Shown here: piece by piece, positions 41,023-53,465 of the stretch
Numbering within the stretch: the stretch's first letter is position 1
How the letters are laid out: each line of letters opens with the position of its first letter
Assembly (NCBI RefSeq): GCF_021917145.1
Contig: NC_061080.1
Location: forward strand, 1,903,497 to 1,967,496
DNA length: 64,000 nucleotides
Source: Hypomesus transpacificus
Taxonomy: Eukaryota; Chordata; Actinopteri; Osmeriformes; Osmeridae
Reading direction: 5' to 3'
The notes under the pieces: model-generated
What the model was told of the DNA's origin: nothing
What the model saw: the letters and a program-made list of their open reading frames with translations, nothing else
Database searches by the model: none
Translations under genes and position numbers: made by a program

Positions 41023-44000
41023 TTAGGTGTTAGTCCGTAGTTGGTAATCTAAAACAAAACAAAAACACCAGGGTAAAACTAGAATAAAATGTTTCTCAAA
41101 GTTAAAACAGGCAAAAAACTGTTTGTATGTAATTAACATGCAAAAAATTGGTTGTACAACATGCGTAGGTGCCTACCTCCACTTTGAGTGATATACCTGA
41201 CCCAGGGCAATGCCTGGTAGCCACTTTTCTCTATGATCTTCATGTACCGCACCTGATCATCAAAATAAAGAACAGAGCAGAGCCAGAGAAGGTCAAGGTA
41301 CAAAAATGAACATAATATGGATGACTGTCCCTGGTCGACACGCTTTAACAATTTGCTTAACCAAATGAGGCAAATGATTTAGCCAAGGCTAGCAAACACA
41401 CCTGTATCCCTGACACTGTGAAGTAGGGGATCTCAAAGTTGACTGTGATGGGAGGCCTGCCCTCCATCTCATTGTTCTCCACACTGGGGAGGCCAAAGTG
41501 AGCCCTCATCAAGAACTCCTTTCCTCCCTGGAACAAGAGTAACTCCATCCAACTTTGCCCAGCACTTCTCACACCAAGACTGCATTGTAATATCATGACC
41601 TCACAATAGAGAACACCAAAAATGGCGCAGCTCTGATGTACTAACATATCTAGAGTATCTATCCAAATGTATAATTGGACTCACAGGGAAGGACTTGATG
41701 GTCCAGATCACCAGGTTCTTCTCGGGGACGTATTTGGCGCTGCCCGTGCTGGTCTTGAACTTGGGGGAGTCGGCATCACTAGGCACAGGTACCCGCACCT
41801 CCACATTGTTAGCCACGGACTGCTTCTTAAACTGACCTTTCGCCTGGAGAACACAACACAGAGCCGATGTCCACTCAGGAATAACACATCGTTTCGATGA
41901 GTTCCCGAACGTTACTTCCTTTCATTTACAGTCCTGTCCTATCTCTGCTCAACCTAGCATGTATTGTGAATTTACATACAATTAAAATTAAATTTATAGT
42001 GTGCAAATTTGACCATAAAGTTATACATTTAGTGTTTTTATGTGTTGAAAACCATTGCACGGTTTTAGTATCAGTCATACTCTACCTTGACCATGATTTC
42101 CACTCTGCTGTGGGAGAACTTCTCTATGACAGACTCGATCCATATCAGTGGCTTCACCTGTGAGATTTGGGGTTAGAGTTTGATCAACTGCACGCACGTG
42201 AATCCAAATGCGTTTCGTGGCGCGTGTCCGGAGGCGTTGGGCAAAGGCTCACGTGCGTGTTGAGGCGGTAGGACATGAGCTCGGACTCTCCGTCCGGGGG
42301 GATGAAGGAGATGGTGCGGTCGCTCTCGAAGCGCGAGAGACGCACGCACTGATGGAACTTGACGTCCTCCATGACCACCGTCTTCCCCTTGTCACCTGAG
42401 CGCACGCGCGCAATACACACACAAACAGGTCTGCATAATATGCCCGGCTACGTCCTATGTGCATATGTGTGTGTGTGTGTGTGAGAGAGTGTGTGAGAGC
42501 GCGTGCGCTGTTCTTACGGCCAGTGAGGGCAAAGAGCACCCGGTCATTGAGCCCCAGTCTTAGCTCAGGCATGCCAGACAGCATGGTCTTCAACTTGATA
42601 CTGCCCACGATGTCACTGCTCATCACACTGCCGTTAGCATTCACCTGGAGGACAAACAGGGGCCACAACCTTCCTCACATGCATCACGATGAGAAACATT
42701 ATTAGCCATTATACTGAAGTGTCCGAAGTGTCCAGTTTTCAAGTTTATTTGCCATTTGCGACAAGGTACGTTGGAATTTTTGGACCTGCTTGGTTCAGCC
42801 TTGTTTTTCCAGTTGTCTAACCTGTGATGGTTGTAAAGCTTCTTGATTAGCAAAACTACAAATCCTATGTAAACTATGTATTGTAAACAGCATGCATGGC
42901 AGACGCATCCATCCATGGTGGGAATTTTGGTCAAAATCACTGTCAACTGTCAGTTTTTCTCTACTTCTATCGCAGTGTCGTAACATTACTCACCAGTACG
43001 TTAATAGACTCGATGACGTCAATAAAGATCTCATTCTTTTTGTACTTGATGCCCTCTGACCTCCAGGAGACGGCGTTGGTGACAGTGGTGGGGACCTTGG
43101 TCTTGGTCACCTCCAGTTTGTTGCCCTCCTGTGTGATGTACCTGCAAATGACAATATTTAAAACTACTATGTTCTACTTCCTAATGGGTAACGAGGGACT
43201 GGGTTAAGAGACACTGCAACTTTATCTTTCCTTTCCAAAAAAGTTGGGGAGGATCTTTTTGATGGGTTCATTTTAAGAGATCACTGCAAATTGAACCCTT
43301 CTGTTTCTCACTCAAAACTTTCATAATCTAATTATTGGTTTGAGGAAAGAAAACAGTGGTCTCTTCATAATTTCCAGAGCTGTAAATCTGGACAAAATGT
43401 CAGCCTTGAATGAACAGTGTGTGTGTGATGTGCTGAGTCTCACTCCTGCAGGATCTTGCTGTCAGTGGTCTGGGGAAAGCCAAAGTCCATCAGTTCATCC
43501 AGCAGCTCATACACCACCACAAAGTTGTCTTGAATACTCTCTTCCTCCAGTTCTTTAAAGTACTCTGTGAAGACCTGGATGAACACACACACACACACAC
43601 AAGGACTCTAATAATAATAACATATGACTTAACATGGACGTGTGTTACGACATGCAGGAGTGCCTCAACTCACCTCAACTAATTTATAAAGAAAGGAATA
43701 GACCAGGGAAGCATTCGAGTTCTTGTTTGTAGTTGCTACCACTTCACATAAATGATGTCAAGGACAATCATGTACAATACCCATACAAGCAAATGCATCA
43801 TTTATTGTTTTTCTGTTGAGTCTTTGCCCGTGTCCTTTTCCTTTAAGCAACAAAGCACCTTATTTACAGGACAAACGTGCTACTGAAAATTGAGCAATTT
43901 CATGGCAGGCGCCACAAGTGCAGCAACGACAAGAACTTGAAGAACAAGAAAACATTTGATAACGTTTTACTTTATTTGGAACTACTGTGTGAAAAGGATA

Positions 44001-45139
44001 CAGTACAGGTTGCTGTGTTTGATCCACATGAAGTGGACTCTTCCATGGGACATGATTGGACAGATAAGACCATCCTCTTCTTGTTGCATTAGCAGGGGCA
44101 GGAAGTGATCGATCTCTGACATGTCCACATCGCCTTTGTAGTTCCGACATATCAACACCTAAGGGGGATGATATCAAAAAGAACAATAATATATATATTT
44201 CATTTGATTAATATGGGTCAAGGAGTGAGAAGTAAGGTTTACAGTAATGAACACATAGTATTCATTAATGATAACTAATAATAACTTTACTTTGACTTGG
44301 TATAAGTGAATGTGACTCAAACTCAAAATATCACATTCCATGAAGTCCTTTAGAGACCACTCCATTCTATCCCAACAACCAAGACGAGAAAGAACACATA
44401 CAGAAATTACTATGCAAAACCAGATGCCAAATTAAGATACTAGCTCATGCAAGTTTAACAGCTTATTGACGTTGGCTGTACGGAAGGGACTGAAGTCGCT
44501 GACTTGACTTATACTTGAACTAGGCTATATGAAAATGTTTATGGAATGCTTGTACCTGTCTGCATGCACTAAAGGGACAGGTGTCACTTGAAACTGCGTT
44601 CTCTGCCTCTCCTCTTTCGTTGTGAAAGGTCAAATTACCTCGCAAGCTTGAACAAATCAGCTTGACTTACATACTTAACTATGCAGTAAGACGCATTTTT
44701 GCAAATTGAACAGGCCCACACTGTGTTGCTGTCAAAATGAATGTCAGTGCAGGCAACATACATATAAAAGTCCCACCGTTTCACCTTAACTGACATTTTT
44801 TTTTAAATTATTTTTACAACCTGTTCGAACAGCACAGGTATGTCAGGAGCAGAACATTTCCATTTAGGCTACCTAACTTACGGAAGTTACTCTCCTTTAC
44901 GATTAATGGAACTTTAACAATCTACTTATACAAGTGGTATGACTCTTGGACAGGTATTCACGTTTCACAATAACGGTTGGAAAGTTGTCCAAAACCCCAA
45001 CCAAAACATTGGGTAAACAATTTCGCCCTTTTCATGCGTAGGCTGTCCATGTAAAAACGTTATAAATCAGCAAAGGCAGCGTGAGAATTGATCTTACCTT
45101 TCCTTTTAAGTCCAATACAAATATAGCAGAAGCCGACAT
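41023..45139 (-). CDS. ap1m2: AP-1 clathrin adaptor complex subunit mu-2
   Basis: Twelve exons on the minus strand join in phase: 45098-45139, 44002-44158, 43674-43741, 43444-43574, 42994-43141, 42518-42644, 42253-42395, 42086-42157, 41685-41843, 41402-41527, 41177-41252 and 41023-41048. They encode 424 residues (human AP1M2 has 423). The mu subunit of AP-1 recognises YxxPhi and related tyrosine signals on cargo at the trans-Golgi and endosomes. The mu-2 form is associated with basolateral sorting in epithelia. Residues 1-140 form the longin-like domain (MSASAIFVLDLKGK, HFLPLLMQQEEDG, NLYLVATTNKN). The mu-homology domain follows (TNAVSWRSEGIKYKKNE, SGMPELRLGLNDRVLF, FHQCVRLSRFESDRTISF) and the protein ends GYQALPWVRYITQSGDYQLR. 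KAKGQFKKQSVANNVEVRV and GSAKYVPEKN favour AP1M2 over AP1M1. The first codons, the exon count and the adjacency to cdkn2d all support the call. Confidence 0.95.
41889..41959 (+). repeat. 71-bp direct repeat, copy 2, in ap1m2 intron 8
   Basis: Nearly identical to 40212-40283 (one base shorter, three or four substitutions). It lies immediately upstream, on the minus strand, of ap1m2 exon 9. Confidence 0.85.
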
Positions 45140-46281
45140 TATTTATTTACCAAAATACTGAGCATATATTCTTAAAGTATCCAAATACTAAAATAAGTGA
45201 AACCAACGCATTTATTCGCCATTAAAGTTTTCCAAATGAAGGGTATTTCTTTAATGGTGCATTGGCTCCACCGTTCCTTTTCCTGAATGTGTCGACGTCA
45301 CTGGTTACAGGTAAAACATTTACTAGCCCATGGCTGAAAGCACCTGTTGGAGAAAGGCGGCACTTCTCATAAAATCCGCGAGAGGGCATCACATGTTCAT
45401 AATTTAGTATGGATATTAATGATTTACAGCAATAAAACGTGGGCAATATTCAGAATTCAGAAGATTCAAGTTTTACAATTTTGGTTGAAACTTAGTCAGA
45501 TATAATATAGAATGATAAGCGAAATATAACATTTGATTTATTTTAATACGTTTAAAAATGAATATGTTTTCAAATGATCACTATAGTTAAAAATGTACTA
45601 GCGTGATAAAAATTTTATTCATTTAGGCCAGATATTAAACTGATATTTTCCAAGAACTTTAACCTTTGGACTTTAAAAGTCCTTAACTTTTTTTTTTCCT
45701 TTACGTTTCTTTTTTCGGGCCCCATTGAAGCCACTCGACCCTAAACCTGTATCCTAAAACTGCAGATATGTTACGTGATGTTGGAGCTTAGTTCTAAACC
45801 CATAACCCCTTCTCTATAAACAGGTTCCCACCACACCCCATCTCCTTTCCTCATTCAAGCCTCCTCTTCTAGTACTTGCCCTGGATCCCAGTCTGTCCCC
45901 TCTCCACCCATCCATTCAACTCTTATCAACTCTTCATGGGAGACGTGACAAACTATAACATGACCTCAGTTCAGAAGGCAGAAGTGTATGCGAGGGTCAG
46001 ACTCAAGTCAATATAGATGTCCCTCTTCCATTGCCTGACAGTTCGGTTTTCATAAGCATCTTGGTCTGCTGTTGACATTCACATGTAAGCTGTAAAATGG
46101 GTTGGGAACGCCTTACCGAAACACTGCTACAATCACAATGGGTTTTATCTGTTAGGCCGTTACGTGTTTTAACTTACTGTATGAGCAATATAAGAAAGCC
46201 CCAGATAGGAAAAGCTTTGTTTCCCTTTTCGCTAACTCATTGTTTGCAGGACTGTATACTATTCACATAGTTTTGCAAGTA

Positions 46282-46472
46282 GGTACACTCAGGGCTGGCC
46301 CAAGCTTTTATGGGGCCTTAAGCAGAATTGATTTAGGGGCCCCTCGGCGTCGCTTTTTATTGAAAAAATTACATTAAACTGTTACATTTGATCTTGGGGG
46401 CCCTCTGATGGCCACGGGGGCCCTAAGCAGCCGCTTAGTTCGCTTATGCCTCGGGCCCGCCCTGGGTACACT
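46282..46472. mobile_element. hAT-type MITE with a perfect 8-bp target duplication
   Basis: The element 46290-46464 starts CAGGGCTGGCCC and ends GGGCCCGCCCTG, an inverted terminal repeat. It is flanked on both sides by GGTACACT (46282-46289 and 46465-46472). Perfect 8-bp duplications are diagnostic of hAT-superfamily insertion. The interior (GGGGCC-rich arms, about 175 bases in total) has no coding capacity. Confidence 0.92.
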
Positions 46473-49139
46473 TTATATTAATTAACTGTGACCTATTGAA
46501 TACATTTAGACAAATTAATTAGGCTGAAAAAGTGGTACCCCCCCAACAGGAGGCACCAGAGGAAACATGTCAACATCAACATTGCCCCCTTTAACTCAAT
46601 ATTCTGGCTCCAATTCCCTCTCTCACTAAATGTCTTTCTCTCTCTCTCTCAAACATATAGAATTGAGGTTTTTGTAGGTCAGACTGGGAAGGAGACGATG
46701 TTCAGCTTTGTAACCTCAGGCCAGGAACATGTTTAAGACTGATTCACTTATATTGTTCATTTGATATACAGACTGATTCTAAAGGTCACATTGAGGTTAT
46801 AATGACGATCACAGAAGGCCTATTTGGGCCCAAGTTGCTTTGGAATGGCCTGGAGTCTTCTTCTCTCTCTTTCATCCATTCAAGGAAATCTGGATTAAAT
46901 GTCAGTGGTCAAACCTGTAAACAGACTTTGTACCATCACACTCACTTAGTTTGACTTCAAATTCAAACTTCAATTCTAGCTAATAAGGTCAACAGCTCAA
47001 GCTTATTAGTGTAACCTCAGAGATGTTGCTCACCAGCCTTTCAGATGTCAAAGCTTATACTTCTAGAAAAGAGACACTAATGTGTCAGTCTAAGACATCC
47101 TCCCATCCTTTCAGCATTTGAAACCATGCCGGTTTGGCACGTTTGGTTTCAGGAATTGAGCTGAGAAGCTTTATTGTTGTCGCTTATCTCCATCCAGTAC
47201 AACCAGTTCTCTGTGTGGTAACCTGGCGGGGGAACTCTGACGTCTCATTCACTTCCCATTATCATGTCACCGGACACTCTCAATTGGCTACGACTCAGTG
47301 TGGTGTGAGTTGTAACTCCGCCCCTTCGGGACAACGCCATCCAATGGTATCCGGTAAAAGGCTCATATGTAAATAGTGAGGTGAGGCAGAGATAACATTA
47401 GAGATGTTGTATCTGTTGCTATTAATCACCAGGGGTTTCAGGGGTGTATCTTTAGCTCTGACGAAGGGCGCGCAGGGTGTTGTTGTACTACAAATTTAAA
47501 TGGTTATGAGCACAAGCGTTTGTCAACAGCAATGCTGGTGCAGGTGGTTACGCCTGTGGGATAGCCATTGATGTGCACAAAGGTTTTAATTGTGCACAGC
47601 AATCAATTCTTTTAATAACAAGTAGAGTTTCACCCACAAAACATTTGCATTTTCTATTATCAACCATTGATCATTTCATTCATGTGTTGTGTATCTGTTA
47701 TTTTATTTAGCATTTTTTAACACCCACAAAAAGAGGTGCAAGTCTCAATTATTACCCTGAATAAAAAAAGGATAAACAAAAAACAAAACATAGAAATAAC
47801 CGAGACAAAAAGCAGGACTGTATAACATATATAGATGTAAAAGCCCTCTACCTAAATTATAAATGAAACAGATTGATTCTTCATAGATACTGTATAATTC
47901 CCTTAAAGAGAAATACCATCAGAGTTCACTAGAGGTGTGATTTAGGTGATACTGCTGGCCCACTACCAGACGTGACAGGCACCTTTACACAGCGTTCTTT
48001 TTATGAGGAATGTAGTCCTGGTCAGACAGCATTCCACTCTGCTGTCACATATTGACAACAAAGCCTTGTCCTTGAGAGGTGGGGTCAGGCTGGGTTTACA
48101 CAGTCCTATGATTGCACTCTTAGTGAAGTATGTATTAGATGACTGATAGACGACATTCCCTCGTTTTTGGGGAATATATATTATAGGTAAAGTTAGTAGA
48201 GAAGAATACATGTTAATACAGGTTTTAGTCTTGCACCTGGAGGACTTTTAATGGTTTATGGTTGAAAAGCTATTGGCAGAAAGAGAAGTTTGTTGATTTT
48301 ACATTACGTTCGATAGATAAATTATGAAGATTAAAGAATTGTTCTCAGAGAAAGCTGTGTTGTGGTTTGTGTTCCGATGACAGTACTGAAAAGTATTCTG
48401 AATGCAGGTTTGCTTGACAGCAGGGTCATTTTTGTTGATCAATTTTTTCCCGTTTTGGGCTCTGTAATGTGAAGTAGATTTGCAGTGTAACCCTTCAAGC
48501 CCTGCCAACAGTCTGCAGTGCTCAGAATCTGCTATGACGTCTTCTTCCTAGAAGGGTGTTCGTATTGAGAAAAAGTGTTTCAAGAGACAGGAAGGAAGAG
48601 GCGTGTTACTGAAATACTCCAGTGACACACACGCTCATTTTGAGTGACACTTAATTTATTTCTTTACATACCTTCAGCCACCGACATAAACCACAGTGAG
48701 ACCTAAATAAGATATAAAGGGTATCACACAATCATTCACTCTTAAAAAATAATTCAAGGGACTTGTAAATGTAAGAGTTAAATAAAGGTATTCTTGTTTA
48801 AAAAAAATACTGACTTTCATTATAATGGATATTTGGTTTAACTGTATTAAAATTCATGAGTGAATCTCAAACAGCAATCTTTGTGTAAAATGTACATGTA
48901 GTAAGTAAGTTTATTTAATAAAAAGAAATGATGATTTTACTGACAGATTACAATGTTTGGATATTAGAAATTATTACTGTATGTTTCACCAACATTTTTA
49001 AGAATATACTATGAATAGCAATTATTTTTAAGAATTACAATTATTTGACAAATCAACTCAATATATTTGGAAACTACTTAACAACTTAAAAGAATGAGTA
49101 AACGGGTATGAAGCGACGTCATTTCCTAACGGTTCTGGC

Positions 49140-49229
49140 TCAGAGACAGACGACACGGAGACGTTGCTTGGCGGGCACAGCTACTTGAAGGTCTGACTGG
49201 ACTCCACCGCGACAAGACCAGAAGTTTAA
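49140..49229 (+). other. Candidate first untranslated exon of the SAMD3-like gene
   Basis: A GC-richer island in AT-rich surroundings (GACACGGAGACGTTGCTTGG) ends at a donor GTAAGC (49230). Its left limit is a guess. Confidence 0.35.
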
Positions 49230-49914
49230 GTAAGCAACATTTAACACAATAATCGTTTTACATACATCTCAGTTACAGAAGCAACAACTGAGCATGAAAT
49301 ATCAGTCGACCAACATTACTGTGACGTCGAAGTCATTCTTTGGCAAAGCTAATTTGACTTGTTAGCACACTTTAGCTAGCTAGCTAGCAAGCTGAGTCTG
49401 CACGTGCTATGCGTTTTCTTCAGAAGGCTACAACTAAGCTTACATTAAGCAGTTATATTACATACAGTTTAACATTAGACTCTAACTTGTATAACCACAA
49501 CACTTTCGCACCTTGTCGGCCTATGTTAAGTTGGAGAAAGGTCTGAAAATAAAATATTTTTTACTGCTGAGGTCAATTCAGTTAACGTTATAATATGTGA
49601 AGTTAGGCCTTAACAAATTGTCGAAAAATATTCAGGTATATGCAAAGGCTAATGTTTCTTTTTCTTTAACTTTTTTCAAAATCAGAGACCGGTTAATACC
49701 ACAAAGATTGGTCTCTTTGAAGTTCAAGCTGGGCTTTGCCCTAATTACCATGCCATGTTGATCTTTAAATCTCACTCAGGAGGAAATCATGCATTGAGGA
49801 GCAGTATTCATTACTTGCAATTCATGACTTGTGTGGAACGTTGTTCGTAAAGTTAATTGTCAGTTCAAGAGTTGTTATAATCCTTGCTAAATATATATTT
49901 TAAATACATTTCAG

Positions 49915-49944
49915 ATGGAAAACGGCTGATCAAGAAAATGTGAG
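49915..49944 (+). other. Candidate 30-base untranslated exon with a 4-codon upstream frame
   Basis: The acceptor TACATTTCAG and the donor GTAAGT flank a 30-base exon that begins ATGGAAAACGGCTGA, a four-codon frame. Strong sites on both sides make it a plausible 5' leader exon. Confidence 0.45.
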
Positions 49945-50480
49945 GTAAGTTACCATTAGTTTTTGCAAAAAGAAATTGGTGGGGGAGGAATTGTCTTTAG
50001 TCTATCAATTTTTATGCCAATAAAAGGTTTGTATCTCTTTTGTTTCAACATATGCTTAACTTAAGAGACGGGACAGGAATGTGTGAGAAAGAGGGGAGGA
50101 CACCAACAAAGGACAGCAGGCCATATTCAACTCAGGTCACAGTGGAAAGGACTGAGCCTCAGGACACTACACTAGCCACCGAGGCTCCCTGATTTGTATC
50201 AATCTTTAAGGTAACAGCTCATGGGGTGGCAGTGTAAGCTCTGTACATTTGTCGCATCATCAAAGGGGGGACTTATTAAACACTACCGACTGAAACAGAC
50301 ATTTAGGTCATGGACATTTTCTTCCTTGTATTCATTTGAACAATCCTCTAAGTAAAGCTCCTGGTCCTGATGGTCTCTTTTTTTCTAAATATAAGAGGGG
50401 AATTTAATGTAACTTCTGTGTTATTAAGCCAGTTAAATAATCACAATCTCCCTGTTGTTTTTTTTGTCTTTTTGTTAAAG

Positions 50481-51466
50481 GTCAAGGCAGAGTTTCAACG
50501 AATTACCACCGCAAATCTTGAGGCAAAATTCATGTCAATGTTGGACCTTTACTCTCCTAAACTGCTTTCCATCTTCCAAGCCAAGAAAGGTGCTGCTGGA
50601 GAGAGACATCGTGCAGAAATGAATACTCTGCTCCAGGTATTTCAGTTTACTCCTGTTTAGCTGTTGCTTTCCCCCACCTGTTTGTAATTAAAGTGCTCAT
50701 ATGCTTTTGTCCTTTATTGTTATATATCTTTTTTTGTGCATGCTATACGTTTACAAAGTGAAAAAGCTCAGTCCCCCCCCCCAAACAGAGTTACCCTCTC
50801 CATCAGAAAACACCAGTCAGAAGCAGAGTATGAGGGCGTGCCATATTAGCAGCTAGCATACCTGCAAACTAGTCTCTTTTTGGCAGGCCATAATGTGCAC
50901 TGAGCGAATAGTGTATCTTCTTGTCATTTAAGAATATATTTTCTCCTAAACAGAGCGGAAATTCCATTCAGAAAACCAGAGAAGTTGTCCTCCGATGTCT
51001 CATCGATCACCTTGGTGAAGACGTGAGTGCCTTAATCAAGACTTTTGAGGTGAGTCCAATTTATGGATTTCAGGAGTCTCCCTACAATAAATGTGTAATG
51101 TTGAAATTGGTGCTTCTGCTAATGCATCGGTGTATTTTTCTTTTACAATGTCTGCAGAATGTTAATACAGCTGTCGATGTGGAAGAAGAGCTGGCAGCAC
51201 AGGTGATGGCTGTGAACCTGGTCCGGAATGAATGTGGACAGGTCGATGATGTTGGGATCGTCATTGAAGGTTCCACTGTACTCAGCCATCTTGGAGATCT
51301 CAGCAGAGCCTGTTGCTACCTGCTAGGACTGACCTATGCTTTGGATCTGAAATACCCCAAAACTCTTAAATACATTTTTGAGGTATTTCAAAAGATGCTT
51401 GTGGAAGTGGATTCCGGAAAGCTTTCAGCAAAGGTGCAAAGATTGACAAACAGTATGGTCATGTAG
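50481..51466 (+). CDS. SAMD3-like protein of an expanded fish family, short form
   Basis: Three exons join in phase 0: 50481-50636, 50954-51049 and 51158-51466 (TAG stop), encoding 186 residues. The signature [10 protein letters not shown]...LEAKF, then [15 protein letters not shown], then [38 protein letters not shown] and KLSAKVQRL is one I associate with a poorly characterised, multicopy fish family often labelled sterile alpha motif domain-containing protein 3-like. Its function is unknown to me and no SAM domain is visible. Family members I recall are much longer at the N-terminus, so this is a truncated or short member. The start is uncertain. Met at 50532 lies inside the conserved block. 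A frame from ATG 50079 could splice at 50135 in phase but through a weak GTCACA donor. AATAAA follows at 51893, so it may be transcribed. Confidence 0.65.
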
Positions 51467-51892
51467 TTGCTGAGAGGAAGCTGTTCAGATGAGAACATGT
51501 GACTCATACCCAATTGAGCCATGTGTGGAATGTGATATATGACTGTTAATATTGAAGTTATGTACAGAAACCTGGACAATCTAAAGCGCCATTTAATCAG
51601 ATGATCTCCAGGTGTGGTCAGGCTCACAGTGTTGGAAAGATTTCAGTGTGTTTTGAGTCAACATTGTACACCTTCCATTGATAAGCCTTTATCTTTCTTT
51701 TTTCCCATGTATAAGCCATTAAGCATGATTTCAGTTTACAGGAAATTTCCCTACAAATGTCTTAAATGCATTTGAAGTTCAAAGTATCTTGAATTGTTAG
51801 AAATACGGAAGTCTTTAAAAAAGCATGTCCAATACAGATGACAGAAGAGTTAGACTAAAGTAAATCATTTAGATTTTGCCAAAAAGTTGTCA

Positions 51893-51898
51893 AATAAA
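51893..51898 (+). promoter_or_regulatory. Polyadenylation signal, SAMD3-like gene
   Basis: AATAAA followed by ATGTCCATGTTTTGTG, a GT-rich downstream context, 430 bases after the stop. Confidence 0.6.
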
Positions 51899-51919
51899 AT
51901 GTCCATGTTTTGTGAGATC

Positions 51920-53465
51920 TTGGTCTTACTTAATATTTTTTTGGATTAACATTTATTGACATCAAGTAGAATACACCTATACATTATAATAAATTGAGTA
52001 AAATAAATAAGTCAGTACAACACATATTTTAAATAAATCATAGGCAAGTATTCAGTTATATCATACTAATGGTTTCAGTTGAATCTACTCACTTCTGTGC
52101 CTTCTGCTAATGTTTTCCACATGGTTGACAAAGTCTTTCAATTACATGTACTTACTTATATTTGGTAATTATACCAAATCAATTCACTCCAAAATGATTA
52201 CTAATATTACTCAACTATACTCATTATTTATAGTTTGTTCTGCCTGATTTCCTAGCTTTGTAATCTACTCAATATTTTTGAGTGTAAAAGTGTTACACAA
52301 ATTAAATTAAGTAATGTGCTGTATTTGTTTTTAGAGTGTCATTGTTCTACGTTAAGGGTAATGTTCTGTAGACCTTAAAGTGCTGTAGACCTTAGGTAAT
52401 TGAGAGTGTAATACTATAGCAGGGCTTTATACAATACATGAACCCCTTCAACACAGGATAAAAAGCTATTGATGTCACTCCCTCATCTCCTGACTCTCAC
52501 TGTATCCAATGCTGATGTATTATGCAGAGCAGAGTGCTGATGCGGTGTATTGTGAATGGGCGGAACCAGTAATTAGTCGTGAATTATGGATGATGATTGG
52601 TGGGGTCTGGTTGGGTAGGGGGGGTTTTGTGGTGGTGTGTCAGACCACCAAGCAATCTTACCGCCTAAGCTGAGAAGACGCTTGACAAACATTTTTTGCA
52701 ATGGAGGGCATGAAGAATTATGTTCAACATTTTTCATATTACTGAATTAGTATTAAGCAGAGTTCGTTTCCAACTTCTTTAAATCCAAAGACCAATCGAC
52801 GATCAAATAATTGTTATGTATTCAGATATGGTTTATGTGTAAAATCTAAATTTATGTGGAAGGGCTTTTTTGTGTGCAACAATTGTGCATCTCTTACCGC
52901 TACACCACTCCATAAATCTAAGAGATCTCACCACTCTGTAATCCTTCTAAGATCATTATGAGCAAAGCCTGTTTGAATGGTTAACAGATTACGTGTTCAA
53001 CTGATTCCCTCTCTTCCAGAATGGTCTTGAGGCAGTAGCTCAGCAGTTAACGTGAACAAAACTATTTGAACTATTTGCAAAAAAATAGTTCACATTCTCA
53101 TTTCAATCTGTTTTGGGTTTTGGTGTCAATCAATAAAGATGTCTAGTCAAAAACTTAATCTAAAAAGGATCAATATTAATTCCAGTCAAGTTTAGAAGAA
53201 ACATCTTGTGAATACACCAAACGTGATCAATTTAGTTTCACAGTAGACAAAGACAAAGAGCATTCAGATAAAGATAGAATCAGAGGACCCACAGCTTCCA
53301 AATCAGCCATCACATCATCAGAGTCTTGTGACAATGCAAAGTACTACCAGGAACAATTCACGGATTGTTCTCAGTGGTGCCTCATCTAAACCGCTGGTCA
53401 ACTGCATGTGATATAAACACAGATATGCTTGACTGTGTGTGGGAAAAGTAAGAGATACAGGTCAG
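51920..53465. other. Intergenic spacer between two convergent genes
   Basis: AT-rich spacer between the 3' ends of the SAMD3-like gene and ldlr. I see no exon, RNA gene or bounded transposon in it. Confidence 0.5.

Larger units (their letters stand above)
45140..50065. other. Spacer between the ap1m2 start and the SAMD3-like gene
   Basis: A non-coding stretch that should hold two promoters reading outward: ap1m2 (left, minus) and the 50-kb gene (right, plus). A hAT MITE sits at 46290-46464. Otherwise it is AT-rich unique sequence with no exon apart from the small candidate untranslated exons near 49.2 and 49.9 kb. Confidence 0.45.

Noticed and set aside
41023-45139. AP1M1
   Set aside because: Diagnostic stretches (KAKGQFKKQSVANNVEV, SAKYVPEKN) and linkage to cdkn2d fit AP1M2 better, though some N-terminal residues are AP1M1-like.
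50370-50480. Upstream extension of the SAMD3-like exon to an ATG at 50370
   Set aside because: The stretch is intronic, ending in a T-rich tract and AAAG acceptor at 50480, so the ATG is unlikely to be used.
49100-51466. SPC24, expected next to LDLR from the human map
   Set aside because: The translated exons do not resemble SPC24; they show the SAMD3-like fish family signature.
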